DNA from: Kappaphycus alvarezii
Taxonomy: Eukaryota > Rhodophyta > Florideophyceae > Gigartinales > Solieriaceae
NCBI GenBank assembly: GCA_002205965.3
Contig: NADL03000480.1
Coordinates: forward strand, 186,001 to 250,000
Direction of reading: 5' to 3'
Length of the DNA: 64,000 nt
Positions 48,860-60,809 of this stretch are shown here, in pieces (position 1 is the stretch's first letter; the number at the start of each line of letters is the position of its first letter). Both the position numbers and the translations under genes were made by a program. The notes below the pieces were generated by a model. That model saw only the letters and a program-made list of their open reading frames with translations. It was not told where the DNA came from and searched no databases.

Positions 48860-51800
48860 TATGAAAGACGTTAAGGCCATTGTCGGAAACATGGTCACAC
48901 CTCTCATTTCCTCTACTCGTCACTGTCAAGGTGTACCCTCCGCTAGTCCATCCTCTAGCACACCTCACCCCAATACAGGCACTCCTGCTAGTGCAGGTAC
49001 TTCCAACGGTAGTGGTGGTCGTAAGGGTGGAAAATGGCCTCAGGTAAATAGCTCTGGTTCGAGAAAGCGCCGTTTCGTCTGCTACGATTTTGGCGAGCTA
49101 GAGCACTACCGAGGTAATGTAGAGTGTAAGAAGCCTAGCCAATTACCTCTGAAAAGTACGGTGCGTAATGAGGATAATCCGAAGGAGCCAAAGAAACAAG
49201 CCTCTCCTTTTCATCAGAAGGGCTCCGGCAACGGGCCAGGCAAATGAGTTTAGTGGCTTCACCCGGAGCCCCATCTGATGTCATTGCAGATCAGCTAGAT
49301 CCTAACCCAATCATCGATCCCGGCTGCCCCCGCAGTATTGGTGGAATCGATGCTATTAAGCTTCTCTGTTTTTCATTAGGAATCGAATTTTTCATGCGTG
49401 AGCTTGAATTTGTACCTTTCCTCCATGCCTATTTGAACAACTGTAGTGATGCATCTTCGATAATTGGCGTATGGGACCTTCCCGTTGCCAATTTAAACGG
49501 TTTATCCGTCAACGTACCGTTCTACGTCACAGAGGGTGAGGGTCTCCCTCTGCTAGGAAATGAAATTTGTCACCAATACGACCTGCTGGTGTCAGAGCAC
49601 TTGCTTTCCGTTACTCTTCGATTTCACAATCTATCCAAAAATCACCTTTTTTTCAGACCTACTGCGAACCTATTCCTTCCCCAGACGAAGATGCCGTTCG
49701 TACATACCTCCTCTTCGTCCCATCGAAAACAAATTATTTCCGTTCCTACTTTTCCTCACAGTTTTCCTTTTTATCTGTCGTCGAAAAAACCAACGGCATG
49801 AAGAACCGCTTTAAATACGGCAAAATTGCCAGACTTTTCGCAACAAAACTTCATGGCTACACATACTTACCGTAAGATGATATCGTTCGCCTATTTTAAC
49901 CCTGCGAAGTCCTGAAACCTCAATCATTCGTTGAAATCTGTTGTCGATCGGTGTACCTCCTCCAAGGAAACCGGTAGACCTCTTCCATCCTGCAAGGTAT
50001 CCCTCGACAAGATTCTCACATGCTTTAATCAGCACTTGAAGCTTAACTGCCTCTTCTTCTAGCCAATTTGAAACGCACCAGTTCCGCATATTGTTGATGT
50101 TGGTGCAGCTCACTCCGTCACGGCTCTCCTCTCTCCCCCCGAAATGGATGTGGCTTCATAAGAATTGGAGGTCAAGATGAAAATATACAAGAAGGACCCA
50201 ACAAGATTTCTGGAGACCCCTAGTTCTTCAATTAAAAGTTCAAGGACGCTTTTAAATGCTTCGATATCGGCTTCGAAGCTCTTCCGGCGAGGAGGCACAA
50301 TAAACGCGGCGCTGTTGAACGTAAGAACTCCGTCATTCGCTCGCTTGTGCAGAAACTTCTCAAATAAGCTAAGTAATTTCAAGCTTCTCGTGGAGCACAC
50401 GTGTGTTGAGCTGAGCCAATCCTCGTGCTATCTTCCTAAGTTACGTCCTGTACGGTAGCAAGCATATGAGTAGCTTGAGATGGCCCGAGGTTACGCCCTC
50501 TCTATCCAAGGCATACCTCACTCCCTGATCTCCGACGACCTCATTGCGGCTCACAATGAGCACAGCGCGCGTCGTTCCCTTCGAATGGTAGACAAGAGTA
50601 GAAAACCACGCATTATCTCCCCATCCGAACTTTCTCGGACGTAGTAGTGTACTTCTATCGACTTGCTGGCAAGTCAAGCGCATGGAAGAAGGGATACGTA
50701 CGGTTTACTACCGCAAATTTTGTTAATGTTTTAAGTCTCCAAGATGAAAGCGGGAAACCAATTAGGGCTGCTTACGAAGACCTCCGTCTCTCCTCCAAAT
50801 CTGCACTGTTTCAAAAGCTGGATAATATCGACTTTGCCTTCCCCCGCTCTTATTCTATTATTGATGAGGATTCAGTTGATCAGTTCGGCAGTCCAAATGA
50901 TTCAATCCAGTCACTGATGCCGAGAATACATCACTCACCACAGCAGCAAGACAACAGAACGGGCGTTTTCGGCGACTTGGATGGTTCCGCAGTCCCACTA
51001 ACTGTGCTAGATGCGCCTCCTCCTTCACTATTCTCCCGTCACTTCAACTTGCACACGCACGAATTCCTCCAATGCGCAGATATCCCAACCCTCCTTGATC
51101 AGGTGGGCTCGCAGTGGACTTCCCATCCTTCAAAACTGCGCAGCTGTCATCAAACAAACAGACAAAAGTTGAAAATGCACGTCGCGATGTCGAACTTTCG
51201 GCTTTGCATCGATGTGACTCCTAGTTTGGTACTACGTTCTCCCTCAACACCACCCACGCTGTCGACCTCAATAGTGCTCACCAACCGCCACAACCTGAAA
51301 AGGATGGTGGTACATTACCTGTCCGTCCTCAAGCTTCTGCTCGGTACTGTCTTCAATATTCTGAAGAACGGCTCCTGCGTGACATTTAGATTGCAGTTTT
51401 TAGCGGTCCCGTATCTTAGTTTCAGCTCAAATTCGGGTCGCGGTGGTTAATAGACAAATCTAGCCAGGCTGACAAGGATAATTCCCGCCGCGAAGGGGCA
51501 TACCAACAAAATTATGTTAAGCAGCTACCTCCCAATGCCAATCGTATTTCCTCCCATCACTTCTTTCAAATCAAAGGCACTGGAGAAGACGGCAAGCGTC
51601 TCCATAAGTGTCGTCTCGTTCCACACGAAAATCTTGATCACGAGAAGAATTCAATTCGCAAGGACTCCGCTACAACACAGTTTCATGTCATCCGCCTGGT
51701 CCTTTCCCTCGTAGAGATTCTATAGTATTCCTATGCAGCCCTCGATGTCAAAATCGCTTACCTACAGACTGTTGAATTTCCTCACGAATTGTATGTTCAC

Positions 51801-52949
51801 CCTCCGACTAGTTGGGCTTCCTCTCCTGGTATCGTTTGGAAACTCCTAAAGCCATATGGTACTGTCGAGTCCGGGCCCTTTGGAATCTTGTTGAAGAAGA
51901 TCAAATGCAGAGTAAAGGCTTGAACTAAATCCCTGGCCTGTCTCAGCTCTTCGTCTATACGATAAAAGCGCGCAAAGCTCTCTTCTCGTGGCAGAGGTTG
52001 TCGGCGACTTCCTTCTGGCAGGCACTTGCGAGACCATCCTCCAATTTTATGCTTCCATTGCCGCCCGTTTCACTATCGGCACGTTGCACTTAGAGACTGA
52101 TGTCGTCTTCATTCGACTTCACAATTCACAGGACCCCAACGGCTCCATCCGCGCCAGCATATAAGCGTACCTCGACAAGGTGCTTGTGACGGTGACAAGA
52201 ATTCCGCATACTCTTGCACGGCCGCTGAGCTCACATTATATCAAGCGTTGGCCTGCACCTTGAATTTAATTGGCCACGGCGTCCTTCCTCAGGCATAATT
52301 CCACGTCACCTCTCTTCAGCAACAATTCTACCCCTCAGGGTCTCCCATCTTGTCTTCGCCAAACGGAGGGTAGCGGAACTCAAACCCTCCTTTCCCTCCT
52401 TAACCTTCATTTCTCCATCCTCTGTCGCCACCCCATCCTTCCTTGTTTTTTCTGACGCCAGTCAAGGCACTTCTTTTTATAGCCAGACTGGCTATCACTC
52501 CGGAATCAAACTGCCTGCGGGGGCCGGTGATATACTATGTGTTTGACTGGACCAGCACTAAACAATCCAGGGTATGTTTTTCATCCATCAGTGCTGAAAT
52601 ATTAGCGGCTGCAACGTCTACCGATCTTGCCGCTTATTTCGCCTACCGACTGCAAGGCTTGAACAAGAGCACCGCCTCCATTCCTCTTTTACTGGCCGTT
52701 GATTCCCATAGGTTGTACTACACGATCACAACGCTCCACAAGGGAGCATATTACCGTTTACGACCAAAAGTCGCCAGGTTGCATAATGCTTTTGAGTCGG
52801 GCGAGATTGCAACGATGCCTTGGGTGAGTGGGAAATCCAACCCGGCAGATGCCCCTGCGAAACGCAACGTTTTCATGTATCGTAAACTCAACATGATAAA
52901 GTTGACCGGTCTTATCGGTTACGAAACTCTCGAAACGCTCGAAGGTTGA
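48860..52949 (+). pseudogene. Copia element 5 gag-pol polyprotein, disrupted
   Basis: C-terminal gag with a spoiled zinc knuckle (C-Y-D-F...H...C, second Cys is Phe; 49077-49130). Protease 49244-49640 with D-P-G at 49316-49324 (IIDPGCPRSIGG). Degenerate integrase 49850-50440 (ARRHNKRGAVERKNSVIRS holds the catalytic E). Linker/gag-pol block 50647-51450 (YVRFTTANFVNVL, RAAYEDLRL). RT 51600-52100 (KDSATTQFHVIRL, DVKIAYLQTVEF). RNase H 52443-52949 (ISAEILAAATSTDLAAYF, ending NPADAPAKRN). Frame changes and stops throughout; not functional. Confidence 0.8.
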
Positions 52950-53018
52950 ATGGAAAAGACAAAGGAGATAAATCTGTCGAAGGGTAAACATATTTTTTTT
53001 TTAGTCCTCTTCGCTTTC

Positions 53019-54150
53019 TTAAACCTTCCTTCCTTTCAGCTTCAATCCATACATGGCTTCAAGGCGTTCGGGCTTTCGTGCCAGCCGAATTTTGATGGAA
53101 ATATTCCTCTTCTTCCTCCTGCTTTTCTCCTTCCCCATCGATTGGACAACTGTACTCCTCAATTCGTCGATCGAAACCAGTTGCGCTTCGTTGCCAAGGC
53201 ATGCACTCATGGAAACCTCGTCCTTCCGCAGGGCCAAGCGCCCAATACTATCGGCAACTATCCCTCGTTCTGCGTCCAATAATATGAAGTGATCAATGGT
53301 TTCTACTAGGCCATCCTTCCCGAGCAACTCAACCAAGTACGCACCAGGCGTCTTCGTCATCAGCCATTTCCGAAATTCTCCTGGCAACGGTTATACATCT
53401 TGGACCATATGATAGCATTCCATCCGTTTCTCGACCCACAGATGCGACCGTACAAGGTGAAGTACGGCCAAACCCCGAACTGGAACATTTCGTTGGCCAC
53501 CGTTTACCCGGCCACTGCAAACAAGGCATTGGCCACAGACGCTCGAACAAATTCGCCATGGGGAGAGTGGCAGAAGACAGGCACGTTTGACAAGCGAAAT
53601 GGTGCGGTTCACTCACTCGGCAGTCGGGAACCGGGCCCGCCGAGCTTCACGTGCGTTTCTGGGTTAGAAGTGCAGTAATTGTCAAGCCAGTCTGAGAATG
53701 GTGCCCGATTCCCCTTGCACAGCCGCAAAGCTATGGTCGTAGCCTCCACATCGGGGTGCTTCACTCTCTCTATATCCTATTGTACAGGCTCCCCACTTCA
53801 TCGTCCGCATGCACCTCCGTGACCTGCAAGCTCCAGAAGTCCATCAGCCAAAACGTACTCGATCCTCCCCGACAGTTGTACGATGCGTAGTACCGACCAG
53901 GGAGGAGACCATCGACGTTCGTCCCGGTGAACATCATTCGGTTCAACTGCCATTCTCTCGAGCCATCAGCATCCCCTTCTCCAACGTCCAACAGCCCCTC
54001 GCCCGCAAGTGTCTCCACCCCGCCAGCCACTCCTTCCCGTTCCTTTATCCACTTGAGCATCTCCTCGCCCTGCACTGTCACCCCACAAACACATGAGTCC
54101 CAACGGAAAGATCCGTCGTCCACATTGTCCAATTTTTCTCCAACCTTCAC
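53019..54150 (-). pseudogene. Antisense coding remnant in the 3' region of Copia element 5
   Basis: Minus-strand frames look protein-like, whereas the plus strand here does not: 53770-54150 (126 codons; SFRWDSCVCGVTVQGEEMLK, later LPGRYYASYNCRGGSSTFWL), 53329-53616, and 53019-53387 (122 codons; LVETIDHFILLDAERGIVAD, then a basic tail). They fall in two or three frames with stops between, so this is a broken gene of unknown family, read opposite to pol and placed between RNase H and the 3' LTR. The related element 4 has no such region, so it was probably acquired (captured host or transposon sequence) by this lineage. Confidence 0.4.
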
Positions 54151-54729
54151 CTACACACCACCGCGGTCGAATTTGATTTCCCTTACGATCCCAAGCCCGA
54201 CCATCGCAAGTTGTTTGTTTATACCGCAATGTGTTTCGACCCCCATCGTCCCCTGACGTCAGCGCTCTCTAGGCTACAGCGGAGTCTACTCCTCAGTCAC
54301 GTGGTACGCGACTGGTTACAGATTAGGGGTCAGTGAGGATTTTGGTTGGATTTTTGGGACGGAAGGGTGGGTGTGTTAGTGTTTTAAATGGGGGTGTGAG
54401 CGCAGGTTCGTATGAAACAATTGAAACGGTGTGGGATGATGGTTGCTCATTGCAGTTCGCAAAGGAGTGGAAACTTTCGCTATGTTTCTTTTCAGAAAAA
54501 GGGCGGTAATGGAAATGCCTGAAACAAGGTAATAATTGGGGGTCAGGATTCCCGTCACATTCCGAGACCTACTCATAAATGTCTCCGACACTGGGGTTGG
54601 TTCCCGTTCAGCTTGCTCCTCCCTGGATGTGGGGAGCGGGTTGCTTTTCACCCTGACTGGATTGGATTTGTGTCCCAGGTCGGCATGACGGGGTGTAAAA
54701 TTGGTGGAATTTCGGGCCAACAGGAGGAG

Positions 54730-54999
54730 TGTGGGTCATTTCTGGGTCCTCTCCAGCCAGTTACCCGGTAGTTTTCCCAAATTTGAGTTAATATTTACCC
54801 CGTACCTGGGGAGTGCCGGGGATACTGGGAGTGTATTATAAAGTAACTATCTGGAAGCCGAGTCTCAGGACTCTGGGGGTACGCGCTTGCTGCCTGACCT
54901 CCTTCGCCTCGCCCTCTTGATTTCACCTCTTAGCCCCTCGCTACCTGCCAAAGGCTATCTATCGTCTCTTCCATACCCTTCAAATCCCGGCCTATTACA
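54730..54999 (+). repeat. 3' LTR of Copia element 5
   Basis: 270 bp, TGTGGGTCATT...CCTATTACA, followed by TSD ATAGA. Contains a TATTATAAAG box near 54835. Confidence 0.85.
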
Positions 55000-55681
55000 A
55001 TAGAGTGCCGTTTTACCAAAGAGATTGGAAAGAATAAAACAGAAAAAGCCTTTTTGAAAAGATAAATTCTTCGACAAAGCTTCTCCAGATGAAATATAAG
55101 AAGCAATAATAATGAGACCTACAAGCAAATTATTTCTTTTGATGACAGAAAAATCTTGTCTTATGTTTAAAAGAATGCGAAAAAACTTAATAATATTCAA
55201 GTATTCATACGCTTCTTTGGATTGTTTAGAACTAATGATTTTGGCAACATTATTTCTTCTCAAGAGTATTAAACTGTATTTTATGTTTGCTAAAAGTTCC
55301 TGAAAACTGATTTAGTCACTAAAACATTAATTTTCTAATAAATTCGTAGTTTGAAGGGGAATTATACCGCTTGATGAAATACTCCATACTTTGTGCTCGT
55401 AAATTTTCTGAGAGAAAGAGAGACCTTTTTCTTAAGATTCAGGGCGGAGTCACACATAAACCCCGTCTAGAGGCCAGGTAGTGGGGCAAGTGCGCAGTTT
55501 TAGGTGATTCAGCACATCCGCGGAATATTGTAGAACAAACGCCGAGATATGTGTCTTGAAAATTACGGAATTCTGAGAGAGTGTTATTCCTTCGATGATC
55601 AGCTGTTAAGTTGATAAGATCACGAAATTTTGGTTCTCCAAATACAAGAATGCGACCTCCAGTCAGTGAACATTAGTATTA

Positions 55682-55701
55682 AATGATCGTTCTGCATGCT
55701 T

Positions 55702-55732
<31 letters not shown>
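55682..55732 (-). rRNA. 18S (SSU) rRNA 3'-end fragment
   Basis: On the minus strand the universal nuclear SSU 3' end is present: AAGGAGAAGTCGTAACAAGG, then TTTCCGTAGGT, about 31 nt unbroken (55702-55732), followed by a diverged GATCATT end. The AGGAGAAGTCG form is that of plants, algae and several protists; fungi and animals have AGTAAAAGTCG. Only about 50 nt are present; the upstream helix 44-45 region is missing and no 5.8S follows, so this is a stray rDNA fragment. Confidence 0.7.
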
Positions 55733-56538
55733 AAATTTTGGTGTAAAGTCAAGCAAACTCCTTCGTCACTACTGTGATAATAAAAATAGAAATTATGAAT
55801 AAAACAAAAAGAATTTCTATCATATATAAAGCTCCTTTCCATCGATATGAATTCGATTCTCAATTAAAATCAACGTCGATCTTTTTGCGCAAGTTTGCAT
55901 GTCTTTTTCACTACTAAAGAGCTATATTCTGATTTTTTGTCCAAATGTGATAAAAAATTCTATATTACAGCCATGTTCCAATTTGTATATTCTTCAGAAT
56001 TAATCTGAAATCATCCAAATAGCTTTTTTTTCGATTGAACAGGATCAATTTTATCCAATAAGTTTTGCTTTATCTCCAACAATTTTTGTGCCGATATCTC
56101 TCATTGATAATACTACATCATTTAGTCTTGTTGTTTTGATAAAGAAAAAATTCGTGCCATTTTGCTAAAGAACAAAGGTATGTAAAATATAATTTAGTAT
56201 AAGAAGGGAAAATATTCGGGGCAAAAATTCATTTTAAAAACTACACAACCTCTAAAAATTTTCAAATTGATTATTAAATGAATATTTCGGTTTTGTCTAC
56301 CCCAGAGTTAACCTTTTGCAGTTCTTAAAAAAAATTAGAAACTTAAGTAGTTTTTTCTTATAAAAGGGCCTCATTTATTTCTTGACGTAATTAATTTCTA
56401 CATAACAACTACATAATTTCTTTTGCAACAAAATATTAAGAAATAATATTGAAAGTTTTGGAACCCAGTTGAATAAATTCACTGATGCCATTGAGCTTAA
56501 AACGCCAGAAAAGTAGTCAGCTTTGAATTTTTTGCATG

Positions 56539-56584
56539 AAAAAATTCCTACGGACCTTAATTTAAAGGCCCGTAGGAATTTTTT
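56539..56584. repeat. 20-bp inverted repeat (hairpin) in AT-rich DNA
   Basis: Arms AAAAAATTCCTACGGACCTT and AAGGCCCGTAGGAATTTTTT pair at 19 of 20 positions (the odd one is a G-U on one strand), with a 6-nt loop. Flanked by A and T runs. Could be a MITE core, a small hairpin RNA source or a fold-back. Confidence 0.6.
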
Positions 56585-57805
56585 ACCGCATAAATATACA
56601 AAAATTATATAATATTTGGTCAATTCAATTAAAATATTAGGCATAGAAAGTAGATGAGTTTAAGTGTCTGTAGAAGCAAAAAAAAGTATACACCCATAAT
56701 TAGAATCAGAAATAATTATTATATACCTTGGGAAATTAAAAAAATTATAAAATATTTTAATAGGTATAAAATTTATTAATTTGGAGTATTATTTTATTTT
56801 GCTTCATGTAAAACTATTTCGCCGTTTACTACTGAAAATAGTTCGTTTTTGAATCTTTATATGGTTATTTGACTAAATTCAGAAATTTCAACGGATTTTT
56901 GTAAGCCGGAAGTACCTATACATACGGAAATTTATCTTATTGAATAATTAATTCAAAAAATAATATAATAAAGAATGAACACGCATTTATCATTATTAAC
57001 ACGGAAAACATATTCAGAACAGAGTTTAATCTAAGATTTTTGATTGACATAAAATATTTCTTCATAATACAACGTGGCAATCAATTTCCCTCGTTTAGAA
57101 ATATTTTAGATCTGTTTCAAGATCTCAATAGGTTTTCTGTCATCATAGAAGAAAACGAAAGGAAATATACTTACTCAAAAATAAACCATTTGGGGTCAAA
57201 TATCGTCTGATGTCTGACTGGATTTTTTCAGCATTTGCGAAAGAATTACTTAAAGAAGTCGATGTCTAAGGAGCATTATTAGAGTCATAAAATTGTTTTC
57301 TAATCGACAGAGAAAAGGAAAGATTCTCTTCCTTTAATTCATCCCTGTATATTATCCAGCAGAATGAAAAAGTTTGCCAGATTTTACTGCTGTTCAAAAT
57401 TGTTTTATTTGGATATCCTGAAAGGAATCTTGGGATTGTTACCAGTGATAATGAGACTCTACATTCAACTCGAATCTTTCAATCTGTCCGGTTCGATACT
57501 TATTTTGCAGGTCATATGTACAAAATTCCGATTTGTACGAGTGCATGTGTAGATGTCTTTCGTAAACGGCTTGATACACCACCGAATAACTTGAACCGGA
57601 AATGAGACCTAGTCCTTTGGAGTATTCTGTATATATTCAAAATGTTCAGTGTGTCGCTGGGGAAGGAATAAATATTGGAAGTACATGATATTTTCTTTCG
57701 TAGAGTTTTTAAATCGCTATAAGTTAGCAAGATGATCATACTCTGAACCCATTTTTTCCTGCATTGTATTTTCATTAACTCCAAATTACGTATTTGTTAA
57801 ACTAT

Positions 57806-59334
57806 TTAGTACCCTAGATTTCCAGATATTCCGGAGAGAGATATTTGCGGTAGGGTGTTTTTTATTCTAGAAATAGAAGAAGCTGAAAAAGCACTGTGGG
57901 AAAGTCTTAATATACGCAAATTACTTCCATGTTTCGGAAAAATTTCCTGAATTGCATTACTACTTATACCTGTACATCCAATTATATCTAGATCCTCAAG
58001 AGAATTTTTTAAACATTTCATTAGCTCTTCAAGATTATTATCATTAATTGAGAGAATAAAAGATATATCTAATTTTTTCAATGATAAATTGTACATAGAA
58101 ATTGCCGCTATAGTTTTGTTTCCCAACAAACTGCATCCTTGGATACTTAAAGATTTCAATGAAATTCCGCAATACTTAAAAACCCAAGGCATCGCATAGT
58201 CTGATACAGTTCCATCCTGAAGGGTGAAATGAGTAAGTGCTTTATTTAGTCGAGAAATTTTCAACAATGCGACTTCTCCGTTACTGAAGGAATATCCTTC
58301 ATTATAAATATAACTCTCATCTTCAGTGTCCCATGGAAGCAAGGGTGTAGCAGTTCTTGTTGATAAAGTTAATTCATCGGTCCTATCAAATGAAAACTTT
58401 AAAGTGCTTATCTTATGGAAGTTTTCTTGGACTTCTATTAAGGACGCAAGGGATGTTTTCTGACAGGATATTAATTTAAAGTCAGTTATCTGACTTCCTT
58501 TTAACCTAGAAAAGTATCGAAGGCCAGTTTCAGTTATCCAGTGCAACTTCACCAGCCTCAGGTGGATTAATTCTGGGCATTTTTCTCCTATTATTACTAA
58601 TATTTCATCATTGAGAGAATCATTGTTTAGAGAGTTAAGTTCAATTCCTTTTATAGAATATCCAATTTTTCTGAAAAGAAATGCCATACTACTGAAGTCA
58701 ATCTGCCTAGATCCCCCCAGTTCAATGAACTCTAGGTTCTGGCATTGGAAACCAATAGCCTCAATAATACTGCTATCAAGACTAGGAGTGGCGGAAATAA
58801 CAATCTTCTTAAGAGATATCCCAATGCTTTCAATTATTTGATACATAAGAATATGTGAAATATTAACCCAACTAGAACCAATTGGCACACTTTTGGTCTC
58901 GAAAATACAATTTCTTTAAGCGCAGAAGTTACGGGAGCACTGCACTCAATGTGGAATGCTCGAAGCTTGTTCGCCGCCATCCTACAAACGGTAATTAATG
59001 TATTTTGTTCGGTTCTCCATGAACTAATTAGCTTTATATTTGCCAATGACTCTACGAATATTCTGTACATTTTTTTGCAAGTTGCAGCCAATGAGAAAGC
59101 ATTTATTATATTACTTCGTCTCGATACATCTACAAATAAAATCCCATGCCCATTCACAGATCCACCATTATCTGGGTTAAACCAATACTTCATTTCCTCT
59201 GTTTCAATTGTAAAATGCATAATCTTGAAAAGAATTTCGTAGGGAAGGTCTAATAAGTTGACATCATTTGCAAAAAAACTCTTGGAATCTTGGCGTACAG
59301 ATCTTTCAGACAACGGCAGATTCATTTCGGGCAC
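57806..59334 (-). CDS. F-box/LRR protein (FBXL type), one frame break
   Basis: Substrate-receptor subunit of an SCF ubiquitin ligase (family knowledge): the F-box binds Skp1 and the LRRs bind the substrate. Start ATG 59334. F-box at residues about 28-85 (LLDLPYEILFKIMHFTIE, SLAATCKKMYRI). Leucine-rich repeats of the Cys-containing/AMN1 type fill the rest (for example IIEAIGFQCQNLEFIEL, IIGEKCPELIHLRLVKL, SLKSLSIQGCSLLG, SLEDLDIIGCTGI). About 510 residues, no intron. The frame breaks at A-run 58901-58904 (T4 on the coding strand); one extra T joins the two parts without any other change. As in SURF4, I read this as a live gene with a base missing in the sequence. Codon use is very AT-rich, like its surroundings. 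Confidence 0.85.
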
Positions 59335-60809
59335 TCAATTTCCTGCCCTCTCTGAATTAAGAAACGCAAAATTATTCTTTGAACTAAATCACTCTTAAAT
59401 TTTGGACTAATAATGTTTGGCTTAAATAGTGATGAACTATCCAAACGAGAAAATAATGCCCATTACAATTTTTCGTTCAGGGATTGTTAATTCTATGAAT
59501 ATCAAATATAGTGAACATAAAAAGTCCATAAAATGAGGCTACAGAAAGATTTCAGAAAATATTTTCCCGAAAGAAATATTTATTCAAAATGAATGTTTAC
59601 TTCTCCAATGTAATTGCAGTAATAGAGCACTAAATTAATATGCGCTTAGTTAAGTTTTACTGTCATACAATCAAGCGCTGTAAGATAATGTATGTCTTTG
59701 TCTATCTGATTCTTTCTTGAAAAAAATTCCGGAGTACATTGTCAAATTTTCAAAATGTTTTACTTAATTCTCCGAAGGAGCCTAATCTTTCAAAGCCAAC
59801 TTTTCATGGACCGTGAATGAAAAATCATGCGAAACTAAGGAACATTTACCAGTTCAAATGAATATTTTTACACCGAAATGCTCATGAAATGGTACTTCTA
59901 CATGAGCATGCTAAAAAATAGTTAATTTTAATTCATTAAAAATGAATCGAATCTACAAAATGGGGGCAAAATTTGGGTTAAATTATTATATTGAAAGTAA
60001 TTTCATTTCATGGAGTGAGGCCAAATGTTCCATTCAGGATTGAGATGAGTGGGTGAGAGCTTACAGAGTACGAGATTAGCAGCGTAGCCTCGTTTCCCTA
60101 GAAAACGGGCCGGATTCCGGCCATCAGGCAGGCAGCGTTGGACATCTGTGGTTGAATTCAATGTGTGAATTTCTAGGCTAAATGTGTAAGATTTGTAATT
60201 ATACTTGATAGGGTTTTAATTTATTTGCTGCTTTTTGCTTCTATATTATTTTGCGTGGGAAATGGGGCCCCTGATTAAAGAAATATCTTTGATGTCCTCC
60301 AAAACTGCTTCAAGGTCAATGTTTTCTGTTAGGTGTATTATTTTGAATAAAAATATATCTAGTAACTCCATGACAGACTATTTTCCATTCAATATGTATT
60401 TAAATTCATGAAGGAGCTGGAAATAAAATAATTTCTTTAAATCTTAAATGATTGAAATTATACTAAATTTAAGTGGACATCAAGAATGGTTCCTAGTGAG
60501 AAATATATTTATAAGTTTCTTCATCTCCAATCATTTTTAGGACGACATGTTTCTAAACATACAGTATATCTCTTACCCGTTGGTAGCCCGATGATTTGCA
60601 AGAAACTATTAAATTTTCATAGTTTTAGGTCTCTACAACTAATCCTTTACTTCGAAAACTTCAAAAAGTCTCAAACTTACACGCTTTTTCAAATTTATGT
60701 AAAATGTGATTTACGCACTATCCATCCATGAAATGAATCAATATTTGATCATATTGATGCTTTCTAACTACCTGTATATATTGAACATTATTGGTGGTGG
60801 TAAATCTTT
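59335..60809. other. AT-rich promoter side and spacer
   Basis: No gene supported. A small GC-richer patch at 60020-60140 (ACGGGCCGGATTCCGGCC) stands out. Inverted repeat ATGCTCATG/CATGAGCAT at 59878-59909. Confidence 0.45.

Larger units (their letters stand above)
48755..54999 (+). mobile_element. Copia LTR retrotransposon, element 5 (GalEa/PyRE-like), 5'-deleted
   Basis: GC-richer insertion in AT-rich DNA. Exact 5-bp target duplication ATAGA at 48750-48754 and 55000-55004. The 3' LTR is 270 bp (54730-54999, TGTGGGTCATT...TATTACA); only its first 98 bp or so remain at the left end (48755-48852), after which the sequence jumps into gag. The rest of the 5' LTR, the leader and most of gag were therefore lost by internal deletion after insertion. 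PPT AGGAGGAG precedes the 3' LTR. Related to element 4 by protease, linker, RT and RNase H blocks. Confidence 0.9.
55005..57805. other. AT-rich region, mostly empty
   Basis: Continuation of the AT-rich block. Apart from the 18S fragment and the hairpin listed separately, only chance frames are seen. A GC-richer patch at 55440-55560 lies on the 3' (ITS) side of the 18S fragment but shows no collinear match with 5.8S rRNA. Confidence 0.5.

Noticed and set aside
55440..55650. Possible 5.8S rRNA next to the 18S fragment (words like ATATCTCGGC and AGAATTCCGT)
   Set aside because: The words occur in the wrong order and spacing for 5.8S and are short enough to be chance.
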